Of a stretch of DNA of 64,000 bases, positions 38,443 to 50,310 are shown piece after piece (the first letter of the stretch is position 1; the number at the start of each line of letters is the position of its first letter). The notes under the pieces were generated by a model. The model did not search any database, had not been told where the DNA came from, and saw only the letters and a list, made by a program, of their open reading frames with translations. The stretch is from NCBI GenBank assembly GCA_038503065.1, contig JBCAMK010000001.1:2728001-2792000 (forward strand), written 5' to 3'. Source of the DNA: Paragyromitra xinjiangensis. Lineage: Eukaryota > Ascomycota > Pezizomycetes > Pezizales > Discinaceae. The translations under genes and the position numbers were made by a program.

Positions 38443-38520
38443 GCCTCGCTAGCTCAATCGGTAGAGCGTGAGACTCTTATTGTAATCTCAAGGTTGCGGG
38501 TTCGACCCCCGCGTGGGGCT
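38443..38520 (+). tRNA. tRNA-Lys (CTT) with a 5-nt insertion or mini-intron
   Basis: A full cloverleaf can be folded. The acceptor arms GCCTCGC/GTGGGGC pair with G-T wobbles, the A box is TAGCTCAATCGG, the anticodon stem is TGAGA/TCTCA, and the T arm is GCGGG-TTCGACC-CCCGC. The anticodon loop CTCTTA...A is interrupted after position 37 by five extra bases (TTGTA), the place where eukaryotic tRNA introns sit. The discriminator base is T, as in yeast tRNA-Lys(CTT). A T5 run follows at 38532-38536. Confidence 0.93.
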
Positions 38521-38531
38521 TTGAGTGATTC

Positions 38532-38536
38532 TTTTT
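38532..38536 (+). terminator. Pol III terminator (T5)
   Basis: A run of five T, 11 bases after the tRNA-Lys end, is the standard RNA polymerase III stop. Confidence 0.7.
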
Positions 38537-39051
38537 GTAGGTTTGGTGCTGTGGAATTGTGTTTGTGTTGGTGGTTTGATGTTATTCGAAGCTGAAACTT
38601 TATTCGATTTTTGCCTTTGACTGTATATCTGTCAACTGTCCTGATCTGGGAAGGCTGGTAAGATTGGGGATGGATTGTTAAAAATGCAAGGCCTGCCTTG
38701 ATGGTATAATGCACGAGATGAAACAAAGTAGGGAAGGGAGAAGGAAACAGAAATATGGAGCCAACAGCGAGACTCATTTTTCTTCTTTCCTATTTTCTCT
38801 CTGGTTCTCTGCGCGAAAGAAGAATCAAAAGCACAAAAAATTCCCGACACGGACCCCATCTATTACCTCAGCCATTTGAGATACGGAGGAAGGAACAAAC
38901 CTCTCACATCTAAAACCGATCTCGTTATATACTCCGGGCCACGAAAAATACAGAATAAAAGATACCTAGCGCCACAGAAAGAAAAAAAAACTAACACCGG
39001 TACTCTGTCCTTGGTTGTCCTAGTTGTACCTAACATACATAGTAATTCAAT

Positions 39052-39931
39052 TTATCTAACATATATAGCACTAGCACGAGACCCATTATACTGAGTAACG
39101 CTAGTAGCGCTATTAGGTCCGAACCTGAACTGCACTTTTGGAATATACTCTCCATGGACTGATCTTCTATGCTGGCGAAGGTTATCTTCGCGCTTGAAGC
39201 CTTTCCATCCGGTACGCGTACATCCGGTAAAAGGGCAGTCGAGTAAAGCTCTTGTTTTAGCGTCGGGTCGGTTGTGTGAGTGGATAGTATGGTAATGGCG
39301 ATTAAATCTAACCTTGTTCTTGAATGTCGAAGAGCAAAGTGTGCCATCAGTGCTGAGACATAATATCTTTAGAGATCTTCCGTTCCAGGAACATTGATGA
39401 GGACCTCTGCGGCATGGTGGTTAGTCAGCCCAGTTGCATGGTTTTGTTAGAGAATTTCATAGGGCTCCTAGGCTTACAGGAAATTTCCGCGACAGCGGTT
39501 TGTACATTGGAAATATTGTGGCGGCTTGTTCCCATCGTTTTCGTGTAGGGATTCTGCGTGTATTGTCGGAGTCATAAGAGATTGTAGGTCATGTGGATTG
39601 TAAGACTGTGGCTCTGGTTCATTGGATCTCCAGCTTAGTTCGCTATAATTATCACCACCTTTAGGACTGTCAGCATAAGAACATGCTATGTCAGGCCGCT
39701 GTAATTAAGAAATAATAGATTAAGTTGAGAGATCTAGAATGAAGAACCTTCGCGATATAAACTCTGATCACATTTCTGTCCTAGGCTGGGAGTCTGATAC
39801 AGCTCGAGAGAATATAAAGGTAAAGATGGCTCCAGGTAGGTGGATGAGGTCTCGAATGAGTTAGAGTCTTCAGATATATTATCGTTGAAAAGTTGATCCT
39901 GATCCACAGGGGCGGAAAGCCATTCAGACAT
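39052..39931 (-). CDS. C2H2-type zinc-finger protein
   Basis: Three exons (39931-39748, 39685-39478, 39406-39052) join in frame to 248 residues with 62- and 71-bp introns, both ending at AG after CTGAC/CTAAC branch words. The N-terminal half is acidic and Ser/Pro-rich, as in a transcription activation region. The C-terminal half holds Cys/His clusters: QCTNRC, a degenerate finger with CSSTF...NRHYHTIH, and CPFTGCTRTGWKGFKREDNLRQHRRSVH, a typical fungal C2H2 finger. It is probably a nuclear DNA-binding regulator; the target is unknown. The start is the first ATG after an in-frame stop; another upstream exon is possible. Confidence 0.75.
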
Positions 39932-42869
39932 GTCACCTGTAGGCTCATTTGTGTAGGGTTGCTGGCATTCAAGGTTTTCTTGGGAGTAGGGGAAGTTCCG
40001 ACGTCCAGTTGGAAGAAAGAATGGATGGAGAAACAGCTCCAGCGGTAGAGGTATCCTCTCATGAACAAATCTATTACCCGTTTGGGGTTGTCTCAGCCTG
40101 GCTCGCGGCAAAGTTTAGCCGCGGTGGCTCCGCAGCGTTATGACTTCAGATGAATTCAATTTGGATGCTTATTGAATCTACTATTTTGGGGGAAATAATA
40201 TAATCAAAAATAGGATAGACTACCTGTCAAGTTGGTACATCTCGTTCGTTCAAGTCGCTCCGACTGTGTTAAGAGGTAAGCGCGCACGTAGTAATGTGTA
40301 AAGGGATTAAAATGGAAGGTATTAGAGTAATATGAAATTCAGTGTTTCTGAAAGAATTCCCAATCCGGTCGGTTAGGAGGTAAGTATACGGAGAGGAGGA
40401 TAAGAGAAAGTCCACCCGAAGGATTTATATAGTTTCTCTCAAACCCTGGCCCTAAGGTGATTGCCGGTGGTTTCTCCTTTGGTCCACACCTACCCCATTA
40501 TGCATATTCTAGGTTGAATTCAGGGTCGATGAAAGATATCTCGACCCTGAGCTGACATCTTACTGCATATGCGCGCAGCTTGCTATGGAGATTTTTGACC
40601 TATCCCTGACCAGTTTTCGTTTCCCCAGACTGTCCCCCAGACTGCTCTGGGAATTTTAATTTGACACGGGCTTGGGAATAACTGCCGAAAATTTGTGAAT
40701 ACCATCCAACCTAAGATGGCTTCCCTACACCAATCTCAAGGATCTTGTTCTAGCAAAGGGGGATATGGGGTAGCTGGCATACGTACGTAGAAGGTTAGCA
40801 CGCTCCATTAAGTTATGCGTAACTCAATAGATAAAATAAAACTTAGATGGTGGTCTCTAAGTTGCGGCAGAAGTGATAGTGTCGGAAACTGGTGACTTTT
40901 TGGCTCAGTAGCCAACTTACCTATAGTGTAAGTTTAGTGTTTAGCTCACTATTCCAAGACACTCTCCGCCTGAAGCTGGTTGTTATGGTAGAATATTTGA
41001 CTTACCAGGAATTTTCTCTGCTTTGGGCCACTTACTTTAGATTATTCCCCTAGGAACAAATCAAAACCATTTATCATGGTCATTTGCAAACCTCCCCCCA
41101 AATGATTATCTTTATCCTAATCACAACCATTCATATATATTTTTAAGTAAAGCGGGCGTTCGGTTCAAAGGGGCGGAGCTTTCTAATTCACTCGTCTCGA
41201 TGCCTATGTGCATGTGGGTTTGTTGGTCTACAGTAACTTGCGCGGGGTAGGCCTTTAAACAGGCACTTAAGTATGTGCCGCACTTTACCTCGCGTCACCT
41301 TGAAGACAGGTAGTATAGTGGGTGTAGCAAGTTTAGAGCTCACTGGTCTGTTTCGATTACTCCTAGGGTGACGTGCAACAACAGTGCTCTGCTCTAGGCC
41401 TCCGATTGGCCAAGTTCGGGGTTTTTCTAAAGTTATAGTCAACATCCACAATACATCGGCGGGGAAAGAGACAGGCATGGCGGGAAGGCTATGCTCAAGC
41501 TGCGTGCATATGCTGTGTGACAGCGGAGAAGTATTGTTGCCTAGCCTGAGATCAGTGTTGACCCCTAACGGCTTTTGTGATATCTATGGGATACAAGCGA
41601 ATGCTGGAAACTTCGGCCCAGCTAGTTAATTCGGGCGAAATATAAAACGACTGGACTGTATCTCTACCCTTATGTTCACTATCTGTCCGTTTCTCACGCT
41701 ATTGGCACCAAATCCTAACCATAACCAGCCCCTGGCAATTTCTTTTTCCATAACTTTATTCTTCTCTAGATAGCCAAACTTTAATATCTTGCAGAAACTA
41801 GCTTTTTCGAGTGAGTAGTATCTCAGGGGAAAATGAAGTAGTTTGGGATATCGGGTTTATTAGCGGTATCGCATCTAGTAAGAATATTTAACTCGTCAAT
41901 CTAGGTTCACGTCGAAAGACCATAGCGATGCTAGAAATTCTCGCCACCTAAACATAAGTACGACTCACTAGATGAATTTTAGTCAACCAGACTTGCATAC
42001 CGTAAATATCCTCAGCTCTGCCTCTTGAGGGCTTAATGTTGTTTCAATGAATTCTCGTACATCCGAAAAAGCTGTAAGTGGCAGTATAAAATCCTGTATT
42101 TCTAATCATTGGAGATCTGGTTGAGCATCCGTGATGATCGACTGATTTTGGGTGAGAAATTAAGCCTCCTCAACAAGCGTCACCGCCGAGAGTTCTCGTA
42201 CAATAACTCTAATGCTTCAATCTTTTACAGGTTTGGACGCTGGTTTCGATTTCACTGTCTTGCCCTACGCCATCCTACGACCCTCGGAATTATGTGCCCC
42301 AAGTATTTATAAATAACTACCAGCTATCTTATGATGTCACTCATATTAGTGCCTTTTGATGAGCATACATATGCCATTCTCTTCATCGACTATTGTAACG
42401 CACTATAGAGTAAGCAATGGAACTCATCAGTGGCTACCAATTCTCCCTCGTCAAGTGACCGAGTCAGACTGACGTTCACCCTTTCAGTGATGTTCTCGAC
42501 CTTACGCTTGTTCCGCTGGCGTGGACGGGATGGACCCCGATCTTTGTCGAAAGGATAGCTGATGTGAACACTACATATAAATAGAAAATCCATTTTATTT
42601 TACTACGGGAGGAAACTATGCTAAGTGCTCGTTCTGATCCCTTAGGCTCCAGCGCCGGAAGTTTACTTACCTATTAGCCAACTAGAAACAAATGAAACAA
42701 ACAAATGAAACGGTTTTGGAGCTTCAAAGCAGTCCTTCAGATATACATTCTTCCTTTTGTCCAGTTCAACTCCAGATTTAATGACAGGTGCCCATGCCCA
42801 TAAACGCCCAAACCTACTTGCCGTACAGTTCTTGTCCACTAACAACTGAACCATCAGGTGTCTCATGTC
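39932..42869. other. Intergenic; no gene recognised
   Basis: About 2.9 kb. Frames are short with no recognisable product. The part near 39932-40150 may hold an untranslated leader of the zinc-finger gene. Confidence 0.5.
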
Positions 42870-44091
42870 TTATTTCTTTCCGCCATCTGCTCCCTCGGAC
42901 GAGACCAAAGAGAGGTCGAAGAAATTGACTCCCGGGTTCTCCCCGTTATTTGCCAACTTATTACAGTCCTCACATGTCTGATTGCTCCACGGCGTTGGTG
43001 GTAGGGGTCTTGTATAGACCCACCCCTCCAGTGTCCCAAGAACCACCACGGCTATGCCAGCGTCCAATAAAGCTGCACCGACAAATACCCATCCATCTCC
43101 GACGCAATTGCTAATCAGCATCATCATGAGATGAGCCAGTGGCACTATACATGTAGCAATGTTGCACCATGCGTACTTCGCCGGGTTGGGTTTGAGCATT
43201 TCCTGGAGCGAGGGTGGCGGGAGTCGGAGGAAGGAGAGAGAAAGGTATATGTTGAGAACTAGGTTGTGAAGAAAAAGATAGAGTGTTGAGAAGAAGGATG
43301 TAAGTCCCATAGTGCACTTCCCGCTCTCAGTTTTGTGGTACGCACTACCCTTATTAGCAATTCAAATTTGTATGCTTGGGCATCTTCTAAGTCGGAACGT
43401 AAGAAGAGTAGCGGAGAAAGCGACCCACAATGAGGCTAAGATCCAAATCACAAATGAAACTGGAAGCAGCAATCCGACGGTATTGAGGAAGTAGATTTCA
43501 TTAACAGCGGTTCTGCCCCGCGCAGAAACACCCTTTGCCAAATAAAGCTGCAAGCCCCTCATTCCAGTCAATTTAGGAAACGTTGATAGGCTAGCTGTAA
43601 AAGAAGACTAACCTTTTCGTTGAAATATAAATACACCAGAGATTTCAAGGTCAGCCAAAAGATAGCACACAGCACGTAGGTCACGGTGCACGCTGTTTCG
43701 GACGTATCAAGTCCCATATCCAGGCTGATTAGCCCAACGGTAATAGTGAAAACAACAGCAATGCCTGAAATCACTAGAGTGACTATAATGGAAGGCTGTT
43801 AGTACACATGCAGCCACAAAATCATCCGCAGCGCAACCTACGCAGACGGGTTGACTCAGATTTTGCTAAGGGAAACAGGTTCTTGCTCATGAATCCGAAG
43901 CAGATGGTTAAGAGGGTCGTCTCGAGGAGAAGTAGAGCAACGGCGATTATAGCCGGCATGAGGAGGGCTTGAGTCTGTTCGACAATCATGGTAACACAAA
44001 TTATGTTGAAAACTAGGGAAATGGCGTCTCTCAAGATGTCATGAGGAACGAACTAGGGGGTTGCTTGAAGTGAGAGACGACGTTGAACCAT
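42870..44091 (-). CDS. Multi-pass membrane protein, unknown family, probably damaged
   Basis: Consecutive hydrophobic exons read in order on the minus strand: 44091-43842 (DAISLVFNIICVTMIVE..., LLMPAIIAVALLLLETTLL), 43782-43613 (LVISGIAVVFTITVGLI, VTYVLCAIFWLTLKSLVYLYF), 43547-about 43440 (FLNTVGLLLPVSFVIWILASLWVAF) and 43310-42870 (GLTSFFSTLYLFLHNLVL, NIATCIVPLAHLMMMLISN, FVGAALLDAGIAVVVLG). That gives about seven to eight spans and a hydrophilic C-terminus. The topology resembles orphan fungal seven-TM proteins, but I cannot name the family. Two problems suggest damage: an in-frame TAG at 44053-44055 shortly after the only suitable ATG (a CAG would read through), and no canonical donor for the last intron. 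Confidence 0.5.
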
Positions 44092-44689
44092 AATGAGCGC
44101 TAACTCGGATATGGGCGCCGACTAAGATAGTCTGGCTGCGGGAAGACAAGTGATTAAGGGGTACCTATGGGTGGTTTTTATGGTTAGGGCAAATCGGAAT
44201 CAATTTCCATGCCAAGACTATCTCCAGTATCTACAGATGAAAAGATGATAGTTCATGCGAATCTTTGCATTGATGTTTCTCGCGCTAGAAGTAAGTGGAT
44301 GGCGAAGATACATGTAGGTCTCCGAGGTTCTGCCCTAATCATTTTGCCTCTATCATTTTGCCTCGTCAATCTCGTGATTCCCAACTCCGACGTATGGATT
44401 TTGCGATGTTGTGCTTTCTTTCTTTTTTTTTGAGATACCTAGGACGCGGTTGGGAATCTCAGATCTTTGCCCGATTTGTATAACCTGGTAAGTGAGTGGG
44501 TGATGATGCTTAATCTTGTCCCACCTCACACACGAGAGCTCGCCCAGATGACGAACCATACATCAGGCATTTCTGGCTGGTTTGGAGATGACTTCCATTT
44601 CCCCATGATCGAAATGAATCTGCCTAGAAAAAAAAATTCCAAAATAATAAATCATTAAGGTTCGGCGCGTCTATCTCGGCTCTGCCTCC

Positions 44690-45904
44690 TCAAAACGACG
44701 ACCATGAATGATCCTTGCAGCACGTTTTGAGACAACATATGGGTGCATGTAATTTTCGATGGCGCCTCCGTCGTCCTCGCCATTCTACAGCGAAGCCTCC
44801 AACGAATTGTATAAAACCGGTATTAGGCCGGCCACCAGTGGCCACTAAAAACCGTTCGTCAATCTGAAAGAATATATAACAGCTAGTCGCAGATACTAGC
44901 CAGAGCGCAAAAAAACAAGGCATGTTTCTGCTGGTATATAGAGAGATAACATGTGCGAGCAGCAATGTTCCAGCATTAGCACATGCACAGGTATAGTTGA
45001 GGCTTGGATCGGGGTCAGGAGAAATATCTACAATATTTTGGATAGATAGCACTGCCGCGGGTAGTTGCTGAGAAAGCCTCAGGCACCATACCAGTGGAAG
45101 CGGGTTCGAAGCTAGTGTCCTAAATGGGGAAGTTTCGATGTATTGGGCTTAGTTAACTTGCGCAAGTAAGATAGTGACATCAGTAAGGTGGGAGGTTTAT
45201 GGCGATAGATCGAAATAGATGTAGCGCTGATTAGAGGTGCAAGGTTATGCTTAATGGCTGTAGCGATGATAGTCAAGGGAGGAGAGGTCTCAGAATCTAG
45301 ATTCTCCGCGGATGCTGAATTACTTGCCGGTGCTTGGATCTCAACGGTAAATGTAGTTTTCGGGGTGATGACGGTGGCGTTAAGGCGTGGGACACCCTAG
45401 AGGCTGTGGGGCCGTGAATATCCAAAATCGTGTTTTCTAGGGTTTTGGCGGTTAAGCTAGAGACGGTGGATACTCCGGATTTTATTCGATGTTCCGCGGA
45501 TGCTGAGCTGCTAGTGAGGTTGTACTCCTAACGACAGAAGCTATTACGTTCGGAGAGGAATAATTTCCGTGTTGGCGTAGGCCATCCATCAATGTGAATT
45601 AGTGGAAATACATCGCATTTTATTGAAGGGTTAATAAGCGAAAAAAAGATGGCCACCCAGGGAGAGTAGTGACAGTAGGTTCAGCAGGAACAACTGTCAA
45701 ATTTTTGCTCCTAGAGTCATAATAGTGATTTCCTAAAGAGCTATAGTTAAATCCTGTGGGAATGTGGCTACTAGAATAACCGTAATTCAAGCTATAAGCA
45801 GTTATTATAGGTGTGGTATTGGTGAGGATGAGATAATTATCAGGCGCTGCAGCTGCGGTTGTGGTGATGCTCCCGTTAATAGTGGATATGGCGGTAACTG
45901 GAAT
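44690..45904 (-). pseudogene. Ser/Thr-rich secreted or membrane protein, decayed
   Basis: Long open stretches on the minus strand read as real protein but are broken. 45904-45618 gives a Thr/Ser-rich segment (PVTAISTINGSITTTAAAAP... VVPAEPTVTTLPGW) that starts right after an in-frame TGA. 45396-45112 starts after an acceptor-like CTCTAG and gives NATVITPKTTFTVEIQAPA. A one-base shift near 45120 leads into a frame ending at 44690 with two hydrophobic segments (AGTLLLAHVISLY and CFFALWLVSATSCYIFF). It looks like an extracellular Thr-rich region followed by membrane spans, inactivated by stops and shifts. No start codon is evident. It may once have belonged with the neighbouring multi-pass gene. 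Confidence 0.4.
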
Positions 45905-47402
45905 GGGTCACGAGCTCGGCTGTGATCTTCAAGTTATAATCATATCTTTATGGTCTAGCAGACCCCCCGGAAGAGATTAGTAGTTAATAGGAATGGCATT
46001 GGAGCCCACGGGTGTTGCGTATTGAAGGGAATACGAACTGGCTGTGATTGTGCCTACATAAGGGGAGCCAAAATAAGCAACATGGAGATGAGCCCCCAAG
46101 TGACAGATGATTTTCATTTTAGTTACTATGCTCAAGATTGTACTTGATGTGTAAATTACAGCACGACTAAAGCAACTGACGAGAGCGATAGCTTGATATA
46201 GGTTCTTCTACCAACCGTGTTAGTTACCCTAGTCTAGATCGTACAAAACAAAAAGCTTTACACCTAGTTACCCTGTTGCATCAGTACCGCGCTGGTTTAC
46301 TGTCATTGGGGGTGTGGTGTGTTGAAGTTAAGTGATTTTTGTAATATACTACCACGAATTTCGTAACCCAAATTTGAGTGGGAACACACATTCCTGAAAA
46401 CCGGCTCATCATTCTTTCTTATAGTACGAAGCACTGTCAACTGTTAGCATATCGCCAGCGTGCAAGCTCTAACACTAATACCCCATCGAAGCAGCAGCGG
46501 ATGAGCCGTTAAGTCACACGTTTAGAGTAAGCGAACCATAGCTGTAGGAATGATGCCAAGATATAGAGGTGGTTTGCTCCATTTTGAGGGAAGATTGATT
46601 TAGTTGGGTAAAATTAAGGATGAAAGTTGACAGAAAGGAGAGAATACCGCGAGCAAAGCATTAAGGGATGGGGTGGGATAGGATTTTGTGTTCCGTGATG
46701 GTTTGGGCAACAGCTGTGGTTTGTAGCCTTTTTAACTGAAAATGCGCCACCCAGCTGTCCGAGTAGGATACGATCCGGGTCTTTCTGATACTCGGTAGCC
46801 CCGAGATTTCCCGTGCATCTATAACGCAATACCTAACAAGCTTTATCACGTGGGTGGTGCCGTTGATCTCATTCGGTTTGCAAGGCGTCAGGAATCAGAT
46901 ATGCACCAGAGCTTTTCATCTTAGGAATGTGGACGTCGCATGTCTTGTCTGGAGAAGATTCGCGATTTCTCGCTTATGGATTCAAATGTTATGAGTGATC
47001 TTGACACCAATAGGGATGCGCGCAAGATAAAATACGGTCAGCATTTCTAACCTAGCTACTGGTCATCTCCCGGGGCCCCAAGGAAACAATCATTGATAGA
47101 GCTCTCAACCATTCGAGGATTGTAGAGGTCCCAAGCTTCGCCGGCCGGACGAAAATCCTGGCTGTTTGAATCAAGCAAATCCGTCCCCTTGGTCGAACAA
47201 ATTTATCAAGACAAGGGCTATCCTATCATTCCCCAAGTCACTCCATATCCGCAGTGAATATTCTACTTTAATTTTTTCTTCATAAAAGTAAATTCAGATT
47301 GAGGTAAGCCAATCCTTACTTTCCCTGCAGCCATCAGTCTTTAAGGCCAACGTCATAACGGATACTTTTCTTGCTAGGCAGATAGATAGATAGATATTTC
47401 AT
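45905..47402. other. Intergenic; no gene recognised
   Basis: No supported gene. A short GATA microsatellite lies at about 47381-47397. Confidence 0.5.
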
Positions 47403-48383
47403 TTACGCTTTCTTGCTAGGCGAAAGCCACACGTAATCTCGACCATTAAACCACTGCGTATCCTTTATCATCACTTTGCTTGCTTTGACTGTCCGGAAGT
47501 CGTATAACGGCCCAAATTGAACAAGGTGGGTTCCGTCGATCGAATATTTGACATCTTCGTCCCACTGAACCTGCCTGAAACTTTGCCAATCTTTCGGCTC
47601 TCCAGTATCTATCCCAGCCTTCGCGTATCCGAGAAAGATCCGAAAGAGATCAGAGACATACGTGTCGCCACAGACACGGTGCGTAGTGTACTTTGAGCTA
47701 GGGCCATTGATGCACGAGCCCGTAAGGTAGACATTCACACGGAAGTGATTCTGGTGACAATTTTTGTGATGTTTTTCCCAGGTAATGGCCGATAGATTTT
47801 CGAGAGAGGAGAAGATTCTCCAAGATATGGGGACTAGGGGATTGCTGTAAAAAGGGTGAAACGTGATATTGAGCGGCTCACTTTCAGGCACATTAGGGCA
47901 AGGTCTTGGCTGGTCGCTCCACTTGATAATATACCATGTAGCAATGCCTCTATAAGACTGCAAGCTGTATCTTGTGCAGTAATCAGGCAATTCAACAATA
48001 CAATGGGTGTGATTGTCGTACTGTGAGAAAATATCGTCCTCAAAGCAATGAATGGGCCCATTTGTTCCCCAAGTGAGCTTCTCATTCTCTGGGAGTTTTT
48101 CGAAGTGGCTTTGGGTGATGTCCCAGGCTTTCTGGCAGGCATCATCCCTAGCTCTCATGTCATTCTGGATCCGAAATGCACGCAGAGAAGTTAAAATGTC
48201 CGGGATGCAATTCCATTGTTTGTTACTGGCCTTGAGGTAGATCAGCGCAGGATGGCGTCTGGCTTCTAAGGCGTTGAGGGTTCTGTAGTGCTCTATGGCA
48301 CTCTTGTTTGTCAGCCTAATTTGGTCAGATGGGTTGGTCTCGAATATGACAAGCTCTTGAGAGGTGAGAGTTTGTTCTGCCAT
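47403..48383 (-). CDS. Hypothetical intronless protein, 326 aa
   Basis: A single long ATG-started frame of 326 codons with balanced composition and no repeats, so probably a real gene. I do not recognise a domain. The protein is hydrophilic and has no signal peptide or membrane span. The N-terminal 110 residues look helical (SAIEHYRTLNALEARRHPALIYLKA...), and the middle is rich in Trp, His and Cys (WYIIKWSDQPRPCP, WEKHHKNCHQNHFRVNVYL). An expanded fungal-specific family is likely. Confidence 0.65.
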   Translation of the reverse strand: MAEQTLTSQELVIFETNPSDQIRLTNKSAIEHYRTLNALEARRHPALIYLKASNKQWNCIPDILTSLRAFRIQNDMRARDDACQKAWDITQSHFEKLPENEKLTWGTNGPIHCFEDDIFSQYDNHTHCIVELPDYCTRYSLQSYRGIATWYIIKWSDQPRPCPNVPESEPLNITFHPFYSNPLVPISWRIFSSLENLSAITWEKHHKNCHQNHFRVNVYLTGSCINGPSSKYTTHRVCGDTYVSDLFRIFLGYAKAGIDTGEPKDWQSFRQVQWDEDVKYSIDGTHLVQFGPLYDFRTVKASKVMIKDTQWFNGRDYVWLSPSKKA

Positions 48384-49458
48384 TTGACGTGAGGGAAGGG
48401 GTTATCTGCTTAAACTAGCAGTTCAAAAATGCAACGGATGGTGGTTATTGAGATAGAATGGAGAATAGGGAGAAGATAAAGACTACATGTAGGTGAGACC
48501 AGAGAAAACTCAGTTATATCAACGTGGCGTGATGCTATGGCGCTAGAAAATCCGACCGAAGCGCTGGGTTAGTGTATTCTCCGCCTACTATCTTTAGGTT
48601 GAGATGGAAAGTCACCAATTACATATCCAAGCAGCACGTGTTGCAATTTTGGTGACTGATGAAAAGTGCAGTTCAAAAAGTGGAAGCTTAGTGTAACTCC
48701 AGCTAAAACCCCACGATTCATACAGAATGCTTTCTCTATCGTAGCAAGATGCCCGCAGAGTAGATTTTTAACATACCGAGGCTCGAGGGGGCGGGTTGAG
48801 GTGATCCCAACGCATGCAAATCTGGGTGATAGTTGGTGAATGATATGGTTACAACCTTATTGAGTAAGATAGTTCACTCAGCAAATCGCCAGAAAAAGTC
48901 TGTTTGGGCGCGGCACGGGCCAATTGAAGGCACACGACTCGAGGTTAATTTTCAAAGATACTAAACTCTGATACGACCTTACGCAGGACTATTTCCCTTG
49001 CCAATCTACTATCTTCTACGAGGCATGAAACATTGAGGTGTCTTTGGCTACTCATTTTAAGGCTCTCATGGGCTACACCGTACTAACCAGTCCTATTTTC
49101 ACCGCTTGCTGGCAACTTAGAACTAGTATTCAAAAGTATCGGAAATTAGGGCCATTAGGAAGGCAATGACAAACCCGACAGCGAATATAGAGCACAGGTA
49201 ATCTTATTAGTCATGCATCATTACCTTCTCAATATCGGCAATTAGCTTCTAATTCCGGCGCGTAATACAAAAAAGGAAAACCTTCTTGTTAATCATTTTG
49301 TACTCGAACAACGCCCCAAATCTAGGGGACGTCGGGAGAAACTATTTGTACAAACACCTTGAAATTTGTAGTTTGAAATTTGCGCTGCGAACCATGAATC
49401 CGAGCGGTATCACCTCTGTCCGCTGACAATCAATATACTCTTGACAATAGATCCTCCA
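48384..49458. other. Intergenic; no gene recognised
   Basis: About 1.1 kb of AT-rich DNA without convincing frames. Confidence 0.5.
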
Positions 49459-50232
49459 CTATCCGCCATACTTCCCAACTACCACTTTGAATGAACGGCA
49501 ATCGAAGTCACACCTACATGTTAACCATGCCTCTCTTCCTACCATCAACCAGTCACTCTCCCAGATACTTCTCGTGTCGGACACATCCCACCGGATAGGG
49601 GTTGATTCATGCTCTGCAGCAACCCAACGTCTAGCGTTGCCATGCACTCTCACATACCAGCCCAGCTGGTGCAGAGTAAGTCTCCGGTTAGGCTGCGGGC
49701 CACCTTTTAAGTTGTGAAAGCGAAAGAGATCAACCGCTCTCGTGCCAACAGTGACAGTGTGAGTAGTATGGCATTCCTCATGAGGGACTGGGAAGTTTCC
49801 TTCGTGAAAGATGTGGATACGAAGAGAATTACCTCTAGAGAGTATATGCGGCAGATAGAGAGAACCCTGCTGAGAGGGTTTGCAGGTTTGGATTCCCTGT
49901 CGCTGTCGCAGTGACCGAGACAAGTTTCCTTCGGCTACTCTCCCCTTTTTATCCATTGAAACTGATGCCTCTACTACAGTTTTTGTTCGGGATGGCTCTC
50001 CTGCTGACATTTGGTGCCTAGGTATCGAAGGAAGCTTGTCGGGGACAGCATAATTGGAGTGATTGACTTTGGACTCACCGCTGCTCAGAGAAGCGACATC
50101 AACACCAGAGTCCGAGCCACTCTCAATACTTTTCCGCTCGATATCCTCTAGCCCAGGTCCTCGGAATGCTCGTCCAAGACGGTAAGGTGGATAAGGCGGA
50201 TATAGACAACTACGGCGGCTCGTATCTACCAA
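49459..50232 (-). CDS. Hypothetical protein, possible 3' exon
   Basis: Open for 257 codons, ending at 49459. The first in-frame ATG is at 50010, which would give 184 residues. Upstream the frame opens just after an acceptor-like TTTGGTAG, so a further 5' exon is possible. The N-terminal half is Ser-rich and disordered-looking. The C-terminal half is structured and Trp/Arg-rich (RRLTLHQLGWYVRVHGNARRWVAAE, WLTCRCDFDCRSFKVVVG). No known domain recognised. An upstream exon may have been separated by the integrase-like gene or the LTR element. Confidence 0.45.
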   Translation of the reverse strand: MVDTSRRSCLYPPYPPYRLGRAFRGPGLEDIERKSIESGSDSGVDVASLSSGESKVNHSNYAVPDKLPSIPRHQMSAGEPSRTKTVVEASVSMDKKGRVAEGNLSRSLRQRQGIQTCKPSQQGSLYLPHILSRGNSLRIHIFHEGNFPVPHEECHTTHTVTVGTRAVDLFRFHNLKGGPQPNRRLTLHQLGWYVRVHGNARRWVAAEHESTPIRWDVSDTRSIWESDWLMVGREAWLTCRCDFDCRSFKVVVGKYGG

Positions 50233-50310
50233 ATGATAAAATCAAATTTCGTGGGTAGCAGCACCCCACAACAACCCCACCAAATAAAAATAGCAAATAG
50301 GTATATTTAT

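Noticed and set aside
42870..44091. Assignment of the multi-pass protein to a named GPCR or transporter family
   Set aside because: Hydrophobic topology alone is visible; no family signature could be recognised.
45090..45115. GGTTCGA-type B-box suggesting a tRNA
   Set aside because: No pairing acceptor or anticodon stem can be folded around it.
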